In this document: positions 1 to 8,820 of the stretch, in pieces
Numbering within the stretch: the first letter of the stretch is position 1
Layout: each line of letters starts with the position of its first letter
NCBI GenBank assembly: GCA_002753185.1
Contig: PDZX01000019.1
Span: 1 to 62,628 of the forward strand
DNA: 62,628 nucleotides
Reading direction: 5' to 3'
Origin: Magnetococcales bacterium WMHbin3
Lineage (GTDB): Bacteria > Pseudomonadota > Magnetococcia > Magnetococcales > Magnetaquicoccaceae
Notes under the pieces: generated by a model
The model's input: only the letters and a program-made list of their open reading frames with translations
What the model was told of the DNA's origin: nothing
Database searches by the model: none
Position numbers and translations under genes: made by a program

Positions 1-67
1 CTCAATGCTTTCCTGGTTACATGATTGAATGATAAGAAATTATACCGTATCGACAATGCTTTTGCAA

Positions 68-90
68 GCATATAAAATTATTTTATATGC
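68..90. repeat. AT-rich palindrome at the truncated end of the FecR-repeat gene
   Basis: Two perfect 11-base arms flank a single central T. The palindrome overlaps the stop codon of the FecR-domain gene. No T-run follows it on the minus strand, so it is not a classical terminator. It lies in AT-rich DNA exactly where the gene's second repeat loses homology, so it may mark a rearrangement junction. Confidence 0.6.
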
Positions 91-2038
91 ACATAATCCG
101 ACAGGCTGCTAGCGTGTTGGAGAGGGTCAGGGTGGCGGTGACGACATCGGCGCTGTCGTGTTCCGTGACCACGATGTCGGTCAGGGCCACGGTCGCGGCG
201 TCCTCGGTGAAGCTCTCCCCAGTGTCCCGGTTGGTTGCGGTGGGCAGGTCGCCCACCGGGGTGACGGTGATGCCCTTGCTGCCGGTCACGCTGCGCGTAC
301 CGTCGCTGATCGAGGTGGCGATGGTGAAGGATTGATCCCAGTTGGCCATCGGAACGAAGGTCACCCCGGCCAGCAGGGTGTTGACATCGGCCAGCGCCCC
401 GCTGGCGCTCCATACCCCGGCGGTGAACACACTGGTCACGGATCCCGATGTGGCGGTGGTCAGGGAGCCGGACAGGGTGTTGGAGAGGGTCAGGGTGGCG
501 GTGACGCTGGTGCTGTCGGCGTCGGTGATCACGATGTCGGTCAAAGCCACGCTGACGGCATCCTCGGTGAAGCTTTCCGCTGTGCTCGTATTGGTGGCGG
601 TGGGCGCGGCGTTGGTGGTGACGGTGACGGAGGGAGTGGTTGCTGTCGTTGTTGTTGTCGAGACATCCGTCGTGGTCGTCGTTGTCGTGGTGGTCGTGGT
701 GGTGGGGTTGGTCGTGGTGACGACCACTGGTTCCGGCTGGGTGGTGATGACCGCTGGTTGCGGCTGGGTGGTGGCGACCGTGTTGACCGGTGGAATCACC
801 ACCACCGGCGGGACGATGGCGGGTGGCGTGGGCTGCGAATGGGAGAGCAGGGGCGGGGTGGGCGCGGGTGGGGGGGGTTCCGGGGCGACCGTCCTGACGG
901 GGAGGGGATCGACCGGTGAGGGTGGCGAGAGCACCAGGTCCTGGAGCGGATTGTTCGTTGCCTGGCCAGGGAGGTCGCCGGGAGGTTGCGTGTCCGGTGC
1001 CGGCTGGTCCGGGTTGGCGGCGGGGGATGGCGCGGCGTTGTTTTCGGCGGGCGGCTTGGCATCCTCGGTCGCGGGTGGAGCGTTCTGAGGCTCCTGAGGC
1101 TTGTTCTCCTCGGTCGTGGGCGGCTTGTCTGTGGGGGATTCCTGTTGTTTCTTGGCCGTTTGAATGTCCAACTGGGCATTGAAGCGTTCCACCAGGTGAC
1201 GCGGGGCCTGGAAGACCGGTTCCGGCGCGCCGCCTCCGAAGGTGACGGCGGTGGCCGTGCCGGGATTGAGCAGGATCACCGCGCCCTTGCCTTGCAGATC
1301 GGAGATCACCAGCACCCCATGGGTATGCACCACCGTGGTGGAGCCGCTGCTGGTCACCTCGCCGGAGAGTTCCGAGCCGCGAATGCCGATCTCGGCGGAC
1401 GGGGTGCGGATCACGGAGTGGGTGCCGGGGCGCAGATGGGCGATGTCGCCGCTGGCGTAACGGAACACCCCCTGCACCACCGTGGCCGCGAACGCCCCCT
1501 GTTTGGCCTGGGGATCGTATTGATAGGCGTCCAGGGTGATCCTGCCCGACTGTCCGACCTGCAATTCGGTGCCATCGAGAAAGGTCAGCAGGAGCAGACC
1601 GTCCTCGCCGGTGCGGATATGATCGAGGGCGTAAACCGGTTCCCCTTCGTTCAGGGTGCGATCCGTGCCGTCGCTCCCCTTGACCGAGACCTTGCCGACC
1701 AGGGATTTGACCGTGCCGATGGGCTTGGCCCCTGGAATCGGCGTGGGTCCGGCGAGCATCACCCGTGGGGCCGGGTCGGGCGCCAGCAGCATGGAGACGG
1801 TATCCGGCAACAGGATCGACCCGTTGGTCGTGGTGAGTCCCGGTGGCGGGTCGTCGCCGAAATAACCGCCGATCACGATCTGTTCGCCGTTCGGGTTGGT
1901 GACGATCAGATCCTCTCCCTGCCTTGCGAATTCGCCGCGCAAGAGAAAATTTTCGTCGGGAAGTTCCGCATCGTGGCTGACAGTGGGTTTCCGCCAGGGC
2001 CAAGAAGAATCTTGTGTATTCAATACGGAAACAGACAT
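83..2038 (-). CDS. FecR-domain protein with proline/threonine-rich linker and truncated cadherin-like repeats
   Basis: Probably a surface or secreted protein. A FecR-type domain covers roughly residues 105-240 (segments such as GTVKSLVGKVSV and RTPSAEIGIRGSEL). A long Pro/Glu/Gln-rich linker follows, then a poly-threonine tract, then repeats of about 118 residues that each begin ESFTEDA and contain TATLTLSNTL. The first repeat is complete. The second stops at TLTLSNTL and is followed by eight unrelated residues and a stop, so the gene looks cut short; relatives often carry many such repeats. The ATG at 2038 is preferred because GAGGGGG lies about 8 bases upstream; an ATG at 2044 and a TTG at 2059 are in frame. 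A good promoter lies upstream at 2111-2139. No Sec signal peptide is evident, which fits type I secretion, but no exporter genes are nearby. Confidence 0.8.
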   Translation of the reverse strand: MSVSVLNTQDSSWPWRKPTVSHDAELPDENFLLRGEFARQGEDLIVTNPNGEQIVIGGYFGDDPPPGLTTTNGSILLPDTVSMLLAPDPAPRVMLAGPTPIPGAKPIGTVKSLVGKVSVKGSDGTDRTLNEGEPVYALDHIRTGEDGLLLLTFLDGTELQVGQSGRITLDAYQYDPQAKQGAFAATVVQGVFRYASGDIAHLRPGTHSVIRTPSAEIGIRGSELSGEVTSSGSTTVVHTHGVLVISDLQGKGAVILLNPGTATAVTFGGGAPEPVFQAPRHLVERFNAQLDIQTAKKQQESPTDKPPTTEENKPQEPQNAPPATEDAKPPAENNAAPSPAANPDQPAPDTQPPGDLPGQATNNPLQDLVLSPPSPVDPLPVRTVAPEPPPPAPTPPLLSHSQPTPPAIVPPVVVIPPVNTVATTQPQPAVITTQPEPVVVTTTNPTTTTTTTTTTTTDVSTTTTTATTPSVTVTTNAAPTATNTSTAESFTEDAVSVALTDIVITDADSTSVTATLTLSNTLSGSLTTATSGSVTSVFTAGVWSASGALADVNTLLAGVTFVPMANWDQSFTIATSISDGTRSVTGSKGITVTPVGDLPTATNRDTGESFTEDAATVALTDIVVTEHDSADVVTATLTLSNTLAACRIMCI

Positions 2039-2110
2039 ATGCATGGCCCCCTCTCGCAAGAGTGCTATTTTAATTTTAATAATTTATTTACTGTGTGGGA
2101 TGATGGGTTC

Positions 2111-2139
2111 ATAATACGAAATGGGTTGCAAGAATGCAA
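2111..2139 (-). promoter_or_regulatory. sigma70-like promoter of the FecR-repeat gene
   Basis: Read on the minus strand, a -35 box TTGCAT is separated by exactly 17 bases from a -10 box TATTAT. It sits about 75 bases upstream of the chosen start, in an AT-rich leader. Confidence 0.55.
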
Positions 2140-2165
2140 TCGTTTTTGACGGAATCTTGATCCGG

Positions 2166-2384
2166 TCAAAGCGGGTTGATTTGAAACGTCTTCAGCCCGT
2201 TTTGCAAAGGTTTCGACAATTGGTCGGGCGTGGGAATGGCGGGGGGGGCGCTCAGGAGGCCATGGGCCACCAGCGGGGTCGGATCGACCGGTTCGGTCTC
2301 GAACAGTTCACGCGCCAACCGTTCCCGCAGGGGTTGCAGGGGGTCGTCGTGATTCTTGGCGGGGGGGTGTGGCGGGGTTTTCAT
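2166..2384 (-). CDS. small hypothetical protein (72 aa), coupled to the TPR gene
   Basis: I do not recognise this protein. Its ATG overlaps the TGA of the upstream TPR gene (ATGA), the usual sign of translational coupling, and this is the main reason to accept it as real. It is soluble and rich in proline and leucine, with no membrane segment, no signal peptide and no conserved motif I can name. It may be an accessory partner of the TPR protein, an inference from the overlap alone. Confidence 0.55.
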   Translation of the reverse strand: MKTPPHPPAKNHDDPLQPLRERLARELFETEPVDPTPLVAHGLLSAPPAIPTPDQLSKPLQNGLKTFQINPL

Positions 2385-4816
2385 TCCAGTGACAGATCCA
2401 GTTCCAGTTGCCGATGGGCGTTGGGGGGCGGGGCGGGGCGCCGGGGAGACTCCCGATCACTGCCCTTGCAGACGCGGTCGATCAGATAGCCCAGAACCAG
2501 CGGCCCCCGCTGCCCGAAGGGGGTGGGGAGCAGGGTATCGATCATCCTTTTGCGGAACGCCGGGGTCGCGGCTTCGTCCGGATAGGCATCCATGGCCTCT
2601 TGCACCCGTGCGCGCAGCTCCCGCAACAGTTTGTTTTCCAGGGGCCGGGGGATCTTGGCAGGAGAGAGCGGGATGGAGTGCCAGGGTCCGCTCGGACGTT
2701 GGGATGCGGGGATGGCCAACATGTCGTTGATCATGGCGGCGCCTTCCGGATCTTTTTCCAGCAGGTCCTCCCCGGCCTGCAACAGGAGATGGAAATCCCG
2801 GTCGGTCAGACGCCAGGCATCCCCCTCGCACTGACCGCGGGCGCGAAAATAGGTGAAGATCGCCTCCGCCGGCCAGCGGGTCTCGGCCAGCCTGCCGTAG
2901 AGGGCCAACAGGGGATGGCGTTGGGTCAGGGCCAGGGTCTGGCACACCTTGCGCATCTCCTCCTGGTCGTAGACCAGCACCGCCGCCTTGCGGAAATAGC
3001 CCGACAGCAAGGCCATGATCTCCATGCTGACGGCGGGCTGTCGGGGATGCATTCCGGCAATGAGGTCGGCAATGCCGATCACCTCCTCGCGTACCGGCGG
3101 CAGCGCGTCGCAGCGGACCAGCGCGTGGCGGAAACGGTCCAGCAGCAAGGGGGACAGATGCAACCCCACCGCCTCCAGGAAGGCGCGCACCGTATGCATG
3201 ACCTGCAAAGGCCCGGCGAGGGCGCGGCTCTCCTCCAGGCTGGCCTCGGCCTGTTGCGGCTCCCCTTCGAGAAAATGGAGCATCGCCTCCAGCAGACAGA
3301 GCCGCCAGTTTTTTTCCGGACGGATCCGGGCGGCGCGCGTCAACTCCCGGCGCGCCAGGTCGAAGTGACCATCCAGGATCCGCTTGCGCGCATGATTCGC
3401 CAGGGCCGTCAAGCGGGTTTCCCGCATCTCTTCTGGCGCGGCGCTCGACTTTTGCATGCGTCTGGCCAGGCCGGAGGCCTTCTTGAAGGCCCCCTTTTCC
3501 ATGGCCGCCGACATGGCGATGCTCAGGACCGCCACGCTGGCGGGGAAGCGTCGCGCCGCCTGGTCCGCGCAGCGGTAGAATTCTTGCCGGTCGCGCTTGA
3601 GACGGTTTTTCCAGTGCAACAGTTCCAGCCAGATGGCCTGATTGCCGGGATCGAAGCCCAGACTCTTTTCCAGCAGTTCGACGATCTGGGTGGTCGAGGG
3701 GTTGGCGTAACGCTGTTCGATGGTGGCCAGGCGATGGTACAGCAGGGAGAGCCGGACGCGGGTTTCGTCCTCGTCAGGGGCATTTTCCAATAATAAAATA
3801 CATTTTCGCCAGTAGTGGCTGGCGCGCGAGTTGGATTGCTGGCGTTCGTGATGCAGGGCGAAGAGCCGTTCGCGGTCGAACTCCGGCATGGGGCCGCACT
3901 TCTTTTCGAAGCGGCCGCGTTCTTCCATGCAGTCGGGGAGCATGGGCCAGAGGGTGGCGCGCAGTGAATCGGGCGGCAGCAGATCGGCATGGTTGAGCAT
4001 CAGGGCGAGTTGTTGGCACGGCTGACTGGTCTCGTTGAGTCGGATCAGCAGTTTGAAGCGTTTTTCCTCCACGCCGCACAGCAGGGTGGCGGGGGTCCGG
4101 TCGATGGGGGGCATGCGGAGCAGGGCATGGGCCAGTTCCATGGCGCCGAGGGTCCGCGTTTGGGCGATGGCGCGCAGCGGGGCGAACGGGGAGTGGTCGG
4201 GAATGTCGCGCAGCAGGGCATCGATCCGTTCGCTTTCGCTTGCCGGCAGCAGCAGGCTTTCCAGGATCGCCCGCAGGGGTCGGAACGGAGAGGTGGCGTC
4301 GATGGGGACCAGGCAGGTCCGCATTGCGCGTGGTTCGTTGCGGCAGTATGCCTGCAGGGCGCTCAGCGCGGTGGCGGCCTGGTTCCACGGCGGGAGGTTC
4401 CAGGGGGGCAGGGGGCGGTTGTCGGGATCGTTGGTCAGGGCGGCCACCGCGAACACCTCGCGCGCCGTGGACCAGACGCGTGGCCGCGCGTAGCGGATGG
4501 CCGCCTCGTTGCCCAGGAAGAAATGGAGCGCCTTGTTGTGTTGTCGCGCGTTGATCATCCACGTCAGCAGGATTTCCGGCGGCGGGGTGGCCTCGCTGCC
4601 CAGCCGTTGGGCATGATCCCACAGCAGGACGGCCTCCTTGAACATCCCCCTGGCCGCGATCTCCCAGGCGCGCCGCAAGGTGGCTGCGGCCTGATCCGTG
4701 CGCTGGGCGGTACGCGTCCCGGAGGTCTGGGTTTTCTTGCTTAAAGTCGTGGTGGCCACATTATCGAGTCCATTGTCGCGAAAGATGTGCAATTTCAGAG
4801 ACTGGGAATGTCTCAT
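2381..4816 (-). CDS. large TPR/helical-repeat protein of unknown function
   Basis: About 811 residues, nearly all helical. Degenerate TPR-like helix pairs recur through the protein, for example [19 protein letters not shown] near the N-terminus and [18 protein letters not shown] in the middle. There is no signal peptide or membrane segment, so it is probably a cytoplasmic scaffold. The frame stays open upstream through the remnant of an AAA ATPase gene, so the start is uncertain. The ATG at 4816 is used because residues further upstream belong to the ATPase remnant; a GTG near 4760 is also possible. The gene ends in an ATGA overlap with the 72-residue protein. A link to the decayed ATPase is only suggested by position. 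Confidence 0.7.
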   Translation of the reverse strand: MRHSQSLKLHIFRDNGLDNVATTTLSKKTQTSGTRTAQRTDQAAATLRRAWEIAARGMFKEAVLLWDHAQRLGSEATPPPEILLTWMINARQHNKALHFFLGNEAAIRYARPRVWSTAREVFAVAALTNDPDNRPLPPWNLPPWNQAATALSALQAYCRNEPRAMRTCLVPIDATSPFRPLRAILESLLLPASESERIDALLRDIPDHSPFAPLRAIAQTRTLGAMELAHALLRMPPIDRTPATLLCGVEEKRFKLLIRLNETSQPCQQLALMLNHADLLPPDSLRATLWPMLPDCMEERGRFEKKCGPMPEFDRERLFALHHERQQSNSRASHYWRKCILLLENAPDEDETRVRLSLLYHRLATIEQRYANPSTTQIVELLEKSLGFDPGNQAIWLELLHWKNRLKRDRQEFYRCADQAARRFPASVAVLSIAMSAAMEKGAFKKASGLARRMQKSSAAPEEMRETRLTALANHARKRILDGHFDLARRELTRAARIRPEKNWRLCLLEAMLHFLEGEPQQAEASLEESRALAGPLQVMHTVRAFLEAVGLHLSPLLLDRFRHALVRCDALPPVREEVIGIADLIAGMHPRQPAVSMEIMALLSGYFRKAAVLVYDQEEMRKVCQTLALTQRHPLLALYGRLAETRWPAEAIFTYFRARGQCEGDAWRLTDRDFHLLLQAGEDLLEKDPEGAAMINDMLAIPASQRPSGPWHSIPLSPAKIPRPLENKLLRELRARVQEAMDAYPDEAATPAFRKRMIDTLLPTPFGQRGPLVLGYLIDRVCKGSDRESPRRPAPPPNAHRQLELDLSLE

Positions 4817-4839
4817 GAAAAAAATATGCCAAAATGGAA

Positions 4840-5078
4840 GGGTTGCGATTTTTTTGAACCTGCCACGCTTTTCCCAGGCCCGGCGCAGTCCACCCTCCTG
4901 GAAGCATTCGGAAAAGGAAGGCGAATACATCGAACACCGTGGATTTGCCACTGCCGTTCGTCCCCAGCAACACGGCCATGGCGGGAAGATTCCGCAAGGT
5001 GACATTCCGCAAGACGCGAAAATTCTTGACCGTCAAACGTTCGATGCGGGGCGTCACGGGGCGTCTGGAGTGTTGCAT
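4840..5078 (-). pseudogene. frameshifted N-terminal remnant of an AAA-family (RecF/SMC-like) ATPase
   Basis: From the ATG at 5078 the frame reads through [15 protein letters not shown] and a Walker A motif GTNGSGKST followed by FDVFAF, the start of an AAA_21/RecF-like ATPase. Homology then jumps to another frame, which supplies [19 protein letters not shown], the expected continuation. It stops after about 80 residues in total. Walker B, the signature region and the rest of the protein are missing. The remnant runs directly into the N-terminal region of the TPR gene, so the ATPase was frameshifted and cut off, probably by a deletion. Confidence 0.7.
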
Positions 5079-5236
5079 GATCCGTTCTCCATAAATATGT
5101 AGTCAATGGATGATATTGGTAATAAAAGAGTCGTGTCAAGCACGCGGGCAACCGCCCCGCCTGAAAAATCGTTGCGGTTTTTGGGGGCGCGGGGCATGAT
5201 GAAATCTCCTGACCTCGACACGATGAGTCGCAGCGC

Positions 5237-7078
5237 ATGTCCGATACCTCATACCTCCCCGTCATCCGCCGCCTGCCTGAGGTGCTGGTCAACCAGATCG
5301 CCGCCGGCGAGGTGGTGGAGCGCCCCGCGTCGGTGGTCAAGGAACTTCTGGAAAACAGCCTCGACGCCCGCGCCACCCGCATCGAGGTGCGCATCGACGG
5401 CGGGGGACGTCAGTTGATCCATGTCGGGGACAACGGCTGCGGCATGGTGGCCGAACAGGCCAGGTTGAGCCTGGAGCGCCACGCCACCTCCAAGATCCAA
5501 AACCTGCGCGATCTGTTTGCTATCCGCACCCTGGGATTTCGCGGCGAGGCCCTGGCTGCCATCGCCTCGGTCTCCCATCTGGAAATGGAAAGCCGCGTGG
5601 CCGACGAGCCGGACGGGGTGCGCCTGCGGCTGGCCGGGGGCAAGGATCTCCAGGAAAACCGCGTCGCCACCACCCCCGGCACCCGGATCACGGTGCGCAA
5701 TCTCTTTTTTAATACCCCGGCCCGCCTGAAGTTCCTTCGCTCGGAACGCACCGAGACCGGTCATGTCACCGCCCTGGTGCAACGGATGGCCCTGGCCCGC
5801 CCGGATGTCGGCTTCCGCCTGGTGATCAACGGCACCGAGATCCTCGACCTGCGCGCCGGGGAGGGGGAACGCCAGACCGAGGCCAGACTGACCGCCGTGT
5901 TCGGCAAGGATTTCGTCGCCAACTGCCTCCGGCTGGACGTGGAGCACGAACGGGCCGCCCTCTCCGGCTGGCTGGGCCTGCCGGGCCTGCACCGCTCCAA
6001 CGCCGCAGCCATGCATCTGTTCGTCAACGGCCGCTGGGTGCGGGACAAACTGGTCAATCATGCCCTGCGCGAGGCCTATCGCGGCTTGACGCCCAAGGAG
6101 ACCTGGCCGGCCCTGGCCATCTTCCTGGAGCTGCCCCCCGGCGACCTGGACGTCAATGTCCACCCCACCAAGGAGGAGGTCCGCTTCGGCCAGCAGGATT
6201 TCGTCTACTCCTGGATCCGGCGTTCCGTGGCCGATGCCCTGGCCTCCATGGGGGCCACCGCCATCCGGACCACCCTCTTCCCCGCCGCGATCCCGCGCGA
6301 AGGCCAGGAGCATCCGGTCGTCGAAGGCCCCGGCGACGCCGTGATCCCGGAGCGGGTCCAACTCCCGGAGGCGGTCTCCCGTCCGGTCTCCTGGACCGCC
6401 CCGCCGCCACCGGTCATTCAGTCGTGCAAGGTCGCCGAATTCCCCCGCCGGGAGGAACCGCCCCCCGCCCCGCGCATGCCCACGCTGCCGGAGACCACGC
6501 TGCGGCTTGGCGAGGCCGTGGGGCAGATCCATGGGACCTATATCCTGGCGCAGACGCCGGAGGGGCTGGTGGTGGTGGATCAGCATGCCGCCCATGAAAG
6601 AATCGTCTTTGAGACATTGAAAAAAGATTTCGCTGGCCGCCGGATCGCGCGACAAATCCTTTTGATGCCCGAGGTATTGAGTTATTCTGCCGTGGAAGCG
6701 CGGGTGGTGAGCGCGCATTCGGGGACCCTGGCGCAACTGGGAGTGGTGGTGGAACCCTTCGGTGGCAACGAGTTCGCCGTGCGCGAACTCCCGGCCATGC
6801 TGGCCAACGCCTCCCCGCGCGCCCTGGTGCTGGATCTGGCCATGGAGGTGGAGCGCTTCGGCGCGAGCAGCGCACTGAACGCCCGGCTGGAAGACCTCCT
6901 GACCACCATGGCCTGTCACGGCTCGGTGCGCGCCGGACGGCGCCTGACCCTGGACGAAATGAACGCCTTGCTGCGCCGCATCGAATCCACCACGTTCGCC
7001 GGACAGTGCGGGCATGGCCGGCCCACTTACGTGGTGATCGGCCTCGATGAACTGGAGAAACGTTTCGGGAGAAAGTAG
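5237..7078 (+). CDS. mutL: DNA mismatch repair protein MutL with endonuclease motif
   Basis: This protein couples MutS mismatch recognition to strand incision. The N-terminal GHKL ATPase has the expected sequence IAAGEVVERPASVVKELLEN, then DNGCGM and TLGFRGEALAAI. A proline-rich linker covers about residues 350-420. The C-terminal dimerisation domain carries the endonuclease metal-binding motif DQHAAHERIVFE starting at residue 448, the DQHA(X)2E(X)4E pattern. ACHGSVRAG and CGHGRPT follow; the usual CPHGRP is CGHGRP here. By family knowledge, such MutL proteins nick DNA themselves and occur in bacteria without MutH. The length of 613 residues is normal. A GT2 gene follows after 8 bases. Confidence 0.96.
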   Translation: MSDTSYLPVIRRLPEVLVNQIAAGEVVERPASVVKELLENSLDARATRIEVRIDGGGRQLIHVGDNGCGMVAEQARLSLERHATSKIQNLRDLFAIRTLGFRGEALAAIASVSHLEMESRVADEPDGVRLRLAGGKDLQENRVATTPGTRITVRNLFFNTPARLKFLRSERTETGHVTALVQRMALARPDVGFRLVINGTEILDLRAGEGERQTEARLTAVFGKDFVANCLRLDVEHERAALSGWLGLPGLHRSNAAAMHLFVNGRWVRDKLVNHALREAYRGLTPKETWPALAIFLELPPGDLDVNVHPTKEEVRFGQQDFVYSWIRRSVADALASMGATAIRTTLFPAAIPREGQEHPVVEGPGDAVIPERVQLPEAVSRPVSWTAPPPPVIQSCKVAEFPRREEPPPAPRMPTLPETTLRLGEAVGQIHGTYILAQTPEGLVVVDQHAAHERIVFETLKKDFAGRRIARQILLMPEVLSYSAVEARVVSAHSGTLAQLGVVVEPFGGNEFAVRELPAMLANASPRALVLDLAMEVERFGASSALNARLEDLLTTMACHGSVRAGRRLTLDEMNALLRRIESTTFAGQCGHGRPTYVVIGLDELEKRFGRK

Positions 7079-7086
7079 GGTGAGCG

Positions 7087-7803
7087 ATGGCTGACAAGAA
7101 GTCGTTGATTATCATTCCGGCATACAACGAAGAGAAGGCCATCGGCGGGGTGGTGGCCAAGGCGTGCGCCTTGGGATTCCACGTGGTGGTGGTGGACGAC
7201 TGCTCCAGGGACCAGACCGGCAGGGTGGCCAGGGAGGCGGGCGCGGTGGTGTTGCGTCACCCGACCAATCTGGGTTATGGTAGCGGTTTGCAAACCGGAT
7301 ACCGTTATGCCCTGCTCAATGGTTACCCGGATGTGGTGCAACTCGACGGGGACGGACAGCACGACCCGCAGGGGGCGCTGGACCTGCTGCGCACCTTGCG
7401 AACCGGGGAGTGCGATCTCGTGCTCGGCAGTCGCTTTCTCCATTCCGAGAGTTACCGGGTTTCCGGTTTGCGGCGCCTGGGGCAGAATTATTTCATCATG
7501 TTGCTGCGCATGTTCACCGGCTGGCGGCTCACTGATCCCACGAGTGGTTTTCAGGCCATGACAGCCGATGTCATGCGATTTTACTGCACCCCCATCTATC
7601 CCAACGATTTTCCGGACGCCAATATTCTCATGTTGTTGCACAGGCAGGGTTTCCGGGTGCGGGAAGTCCCGGTGCGCATGCATGCCAGCCAGACCGGCTC
7701 CATGCATTCCGGTCTGTTGCGGCCCGCGTACTACATGATCCGGATGACCTTGTCGTTCTTCATCGCCATGCTGCTCAAACTGCCGACGGAACACCGCAAA
7801 TGA
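7087..7803 (+). CDS. family 2 glycosyltransferase (dolichyl-phosphate-mannose synthase-like)
   Basis: Cytoplasmic GT-A enzyme that probably transfers a sugar from a nucleotide donor to polyprenyl phosphate or a glycan. The N-terminus IIIPAYNEEKAIGGVV, the nucleotide-binding VVVDDCSRDQT and the metal-binding QLDGDGQHDP are all in place, as is DPTSGFQAM. There are no C-terminal transmembrane segments; the downstream DUF2304 membrane protein may supply the anchor. The stop overlaps the start of that gene (ATGA), and a methyltransferase follows. The three genes look like a glycan-modification unit. Confidence 0.9.
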   Translation: MADKKSLIIIPAYNEEKAIGGVVAKACALGFHVVVVDDCSRDQTGRVAREAGAVVLRHPTNLGYGSGLQTGYRYALLNGYPDVVQLDGDGQHDPQGALDLLRTLRTGECDLVLGSRFLHSESYRVSGLRRLGQNYFIMLLRMFTGWRLTDPTSGFQAMTADVMRFYCTPIYPNDFPDANILMLLHRQGFRVREVPVRMHASQTGSMHSGLLRPAYYMIRMTLSFFIAMLLKLPTEHRK

Positions 7804-8192
7804 CCCTCAAGCAATCCTTGTTTCTCGTTGTGTTCAGCTTTTTGTTTTTGATCGGCATTGTGCAATTGGTGCGTTCGCGTCGTATTCGGGAGCAATACAG
7901 CCTGCTGTGGATCGGCATGTCGGTGATGTTGTGTTCCGTGCCTTTCCTGCTGGACGAGTACGTGGCGATCGGGTCCTTCATCGGTATCGCCAATCCGATT
8001 TCGATCCTGACCTTTTTCGCCATCCTGACCCTGTTTCTGCTGGCGCTGCAGTACACCCTCTCCCTGACCAGGTCGCATCGGCAGCGCCATGAGATCGCCC
8101 AACAGGTGGCCCTGCTGGAGGCGCGGGTCGAGGAGCTGGAACAGCGGTTGAAAAAAACCGATTCGCAATCCGTGGAGAACGACCATGAGTGA
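7800..8192 (+). CDS. DUF2304 family membrane protein
   Basis: A small membrane protein of 130 residues with three hydrophobic segments (about residues 5-22, 37-55 and 65-87). A charged, coiled-coil-like tail of about 35 residues follows (ALLEARVEELEQRLKK). DUF2304 proteins are typically encoded beside DPM1-like glycosyltransferases, and here the start overlaps that gene by 4 bases. They are thought to be membrane partners of the transferase; the exact role is not established. The stop overlaps the next gene's start by 8 bases. Confidence 0.85.
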   Translation: MTLKQSLFLVVFSFLFLIGIVQLVRSRRIREQYSLLWIGMSVMLCSVPFLLDEYVAIGSFIGIANPISILTFFAILTLFLLALQYTLSLTRSHRQRHEIAQQVALLEARVEELEQRLKKTDSQSVENDHE

Positions 8193-8820
8193 TGACCGTG
8201 TCATCTGGGAACGGCGCTGGGTGGGTTCGGACGTCAAGGAGCGGTTGACCCTCCTGGGCCGGCTGATGTTTGGCGCCAAGGAGCGGGAGATGGTGGCGTT
8301 GTTGCGGCGCATCCCGTCCGGGAGCGTCATGGAGGTGGGCTGTGGCCTGGGGCATATCCTGGCGATCTATCAACGGGAGGGGTGGCCGTGTCAGGGGATC
8401 GACATCTCTCCCACCGCCGTGGCCGTCTGTCGCAACAAGGGGTTGACGGTCGCCCAGCGCGCCGTGGAGGAGGAGACCGGGGCGTATGATCTGGTCTCCA
8501 GCGACGGCATGCTGGAACATTTTCTCCATTTCGAACCCATGGCCGAGCACCTGATGCGGCTCAGTCGGCGGCATGTCCTGATCATCCAGCCCAACCACGG
8601 CTCGTTGGTGGGCAAGACCTTGCCGTACCTGGCGGAACTGTTGCGCGGCGACGAGATCGTGTTCGAGTACAACTATCGCATCCGGGATTTCGTCGCGGTG
8701 TTTCAGAAGCACGGCTTTGCGCTCCAGGAGAGCATTCCGGTATTTTTTGATGTGTTTCGGATTTTGTTGTTTCAGAGGACCTTGGGATCCAGCAATCCGG
8801 TCACTTCGCCGATGGCGTAG
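8185..8820 (+). CDS. class I SAM-dependent methyltransferase
   Basis: Motif I is SVMEVGCGLGHILA (about residues 47-60), followed by the acidic end of strand 2 in GIDISPTAVAV and by SSDGMLEHF. Small-molecule or sugar methyltransferases coded with glycosyltransferases often look like this, so a glycan or lipid-linked substrate is likely but unproven. It is the third gene of the GT2-DUF2304 unit. Its last 49 bases overlap the 3' end of the convergent GT2 gene on the other strand. Confidence 0.85.
   Translation: MSDDRVIWERRWVGSDVKERLTLLGRLMFGAKEREMVALLRRIPSGSVMEVGCGLGHILAIYQREGWPCQGIDISPTAVAVCRNKGLTVAQRAVEEETGAYDLVSSDGMLEHFLHFEPMAEHLMRLSRRHVLIIQPNHGSLVGKTLPYLAELLRGDEIVFEYNYRIRDFVAVFQKHGFALQESIPVFFDVFRILLFQRTLGSSNPVTSPMA

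Noticed and set aside
68..90. Attachment site or origin
   Set aside because: A single AT palindrome without an integrase, tRNA end, DnaA boxes or a second copy.
5249..7015. Long open frame antisense to mutL (588 codons)
   Set aside because: It mirrors mutL codon structure, has low-complexity Gly/His/Gln-rich content and no domain; mutL is certain.
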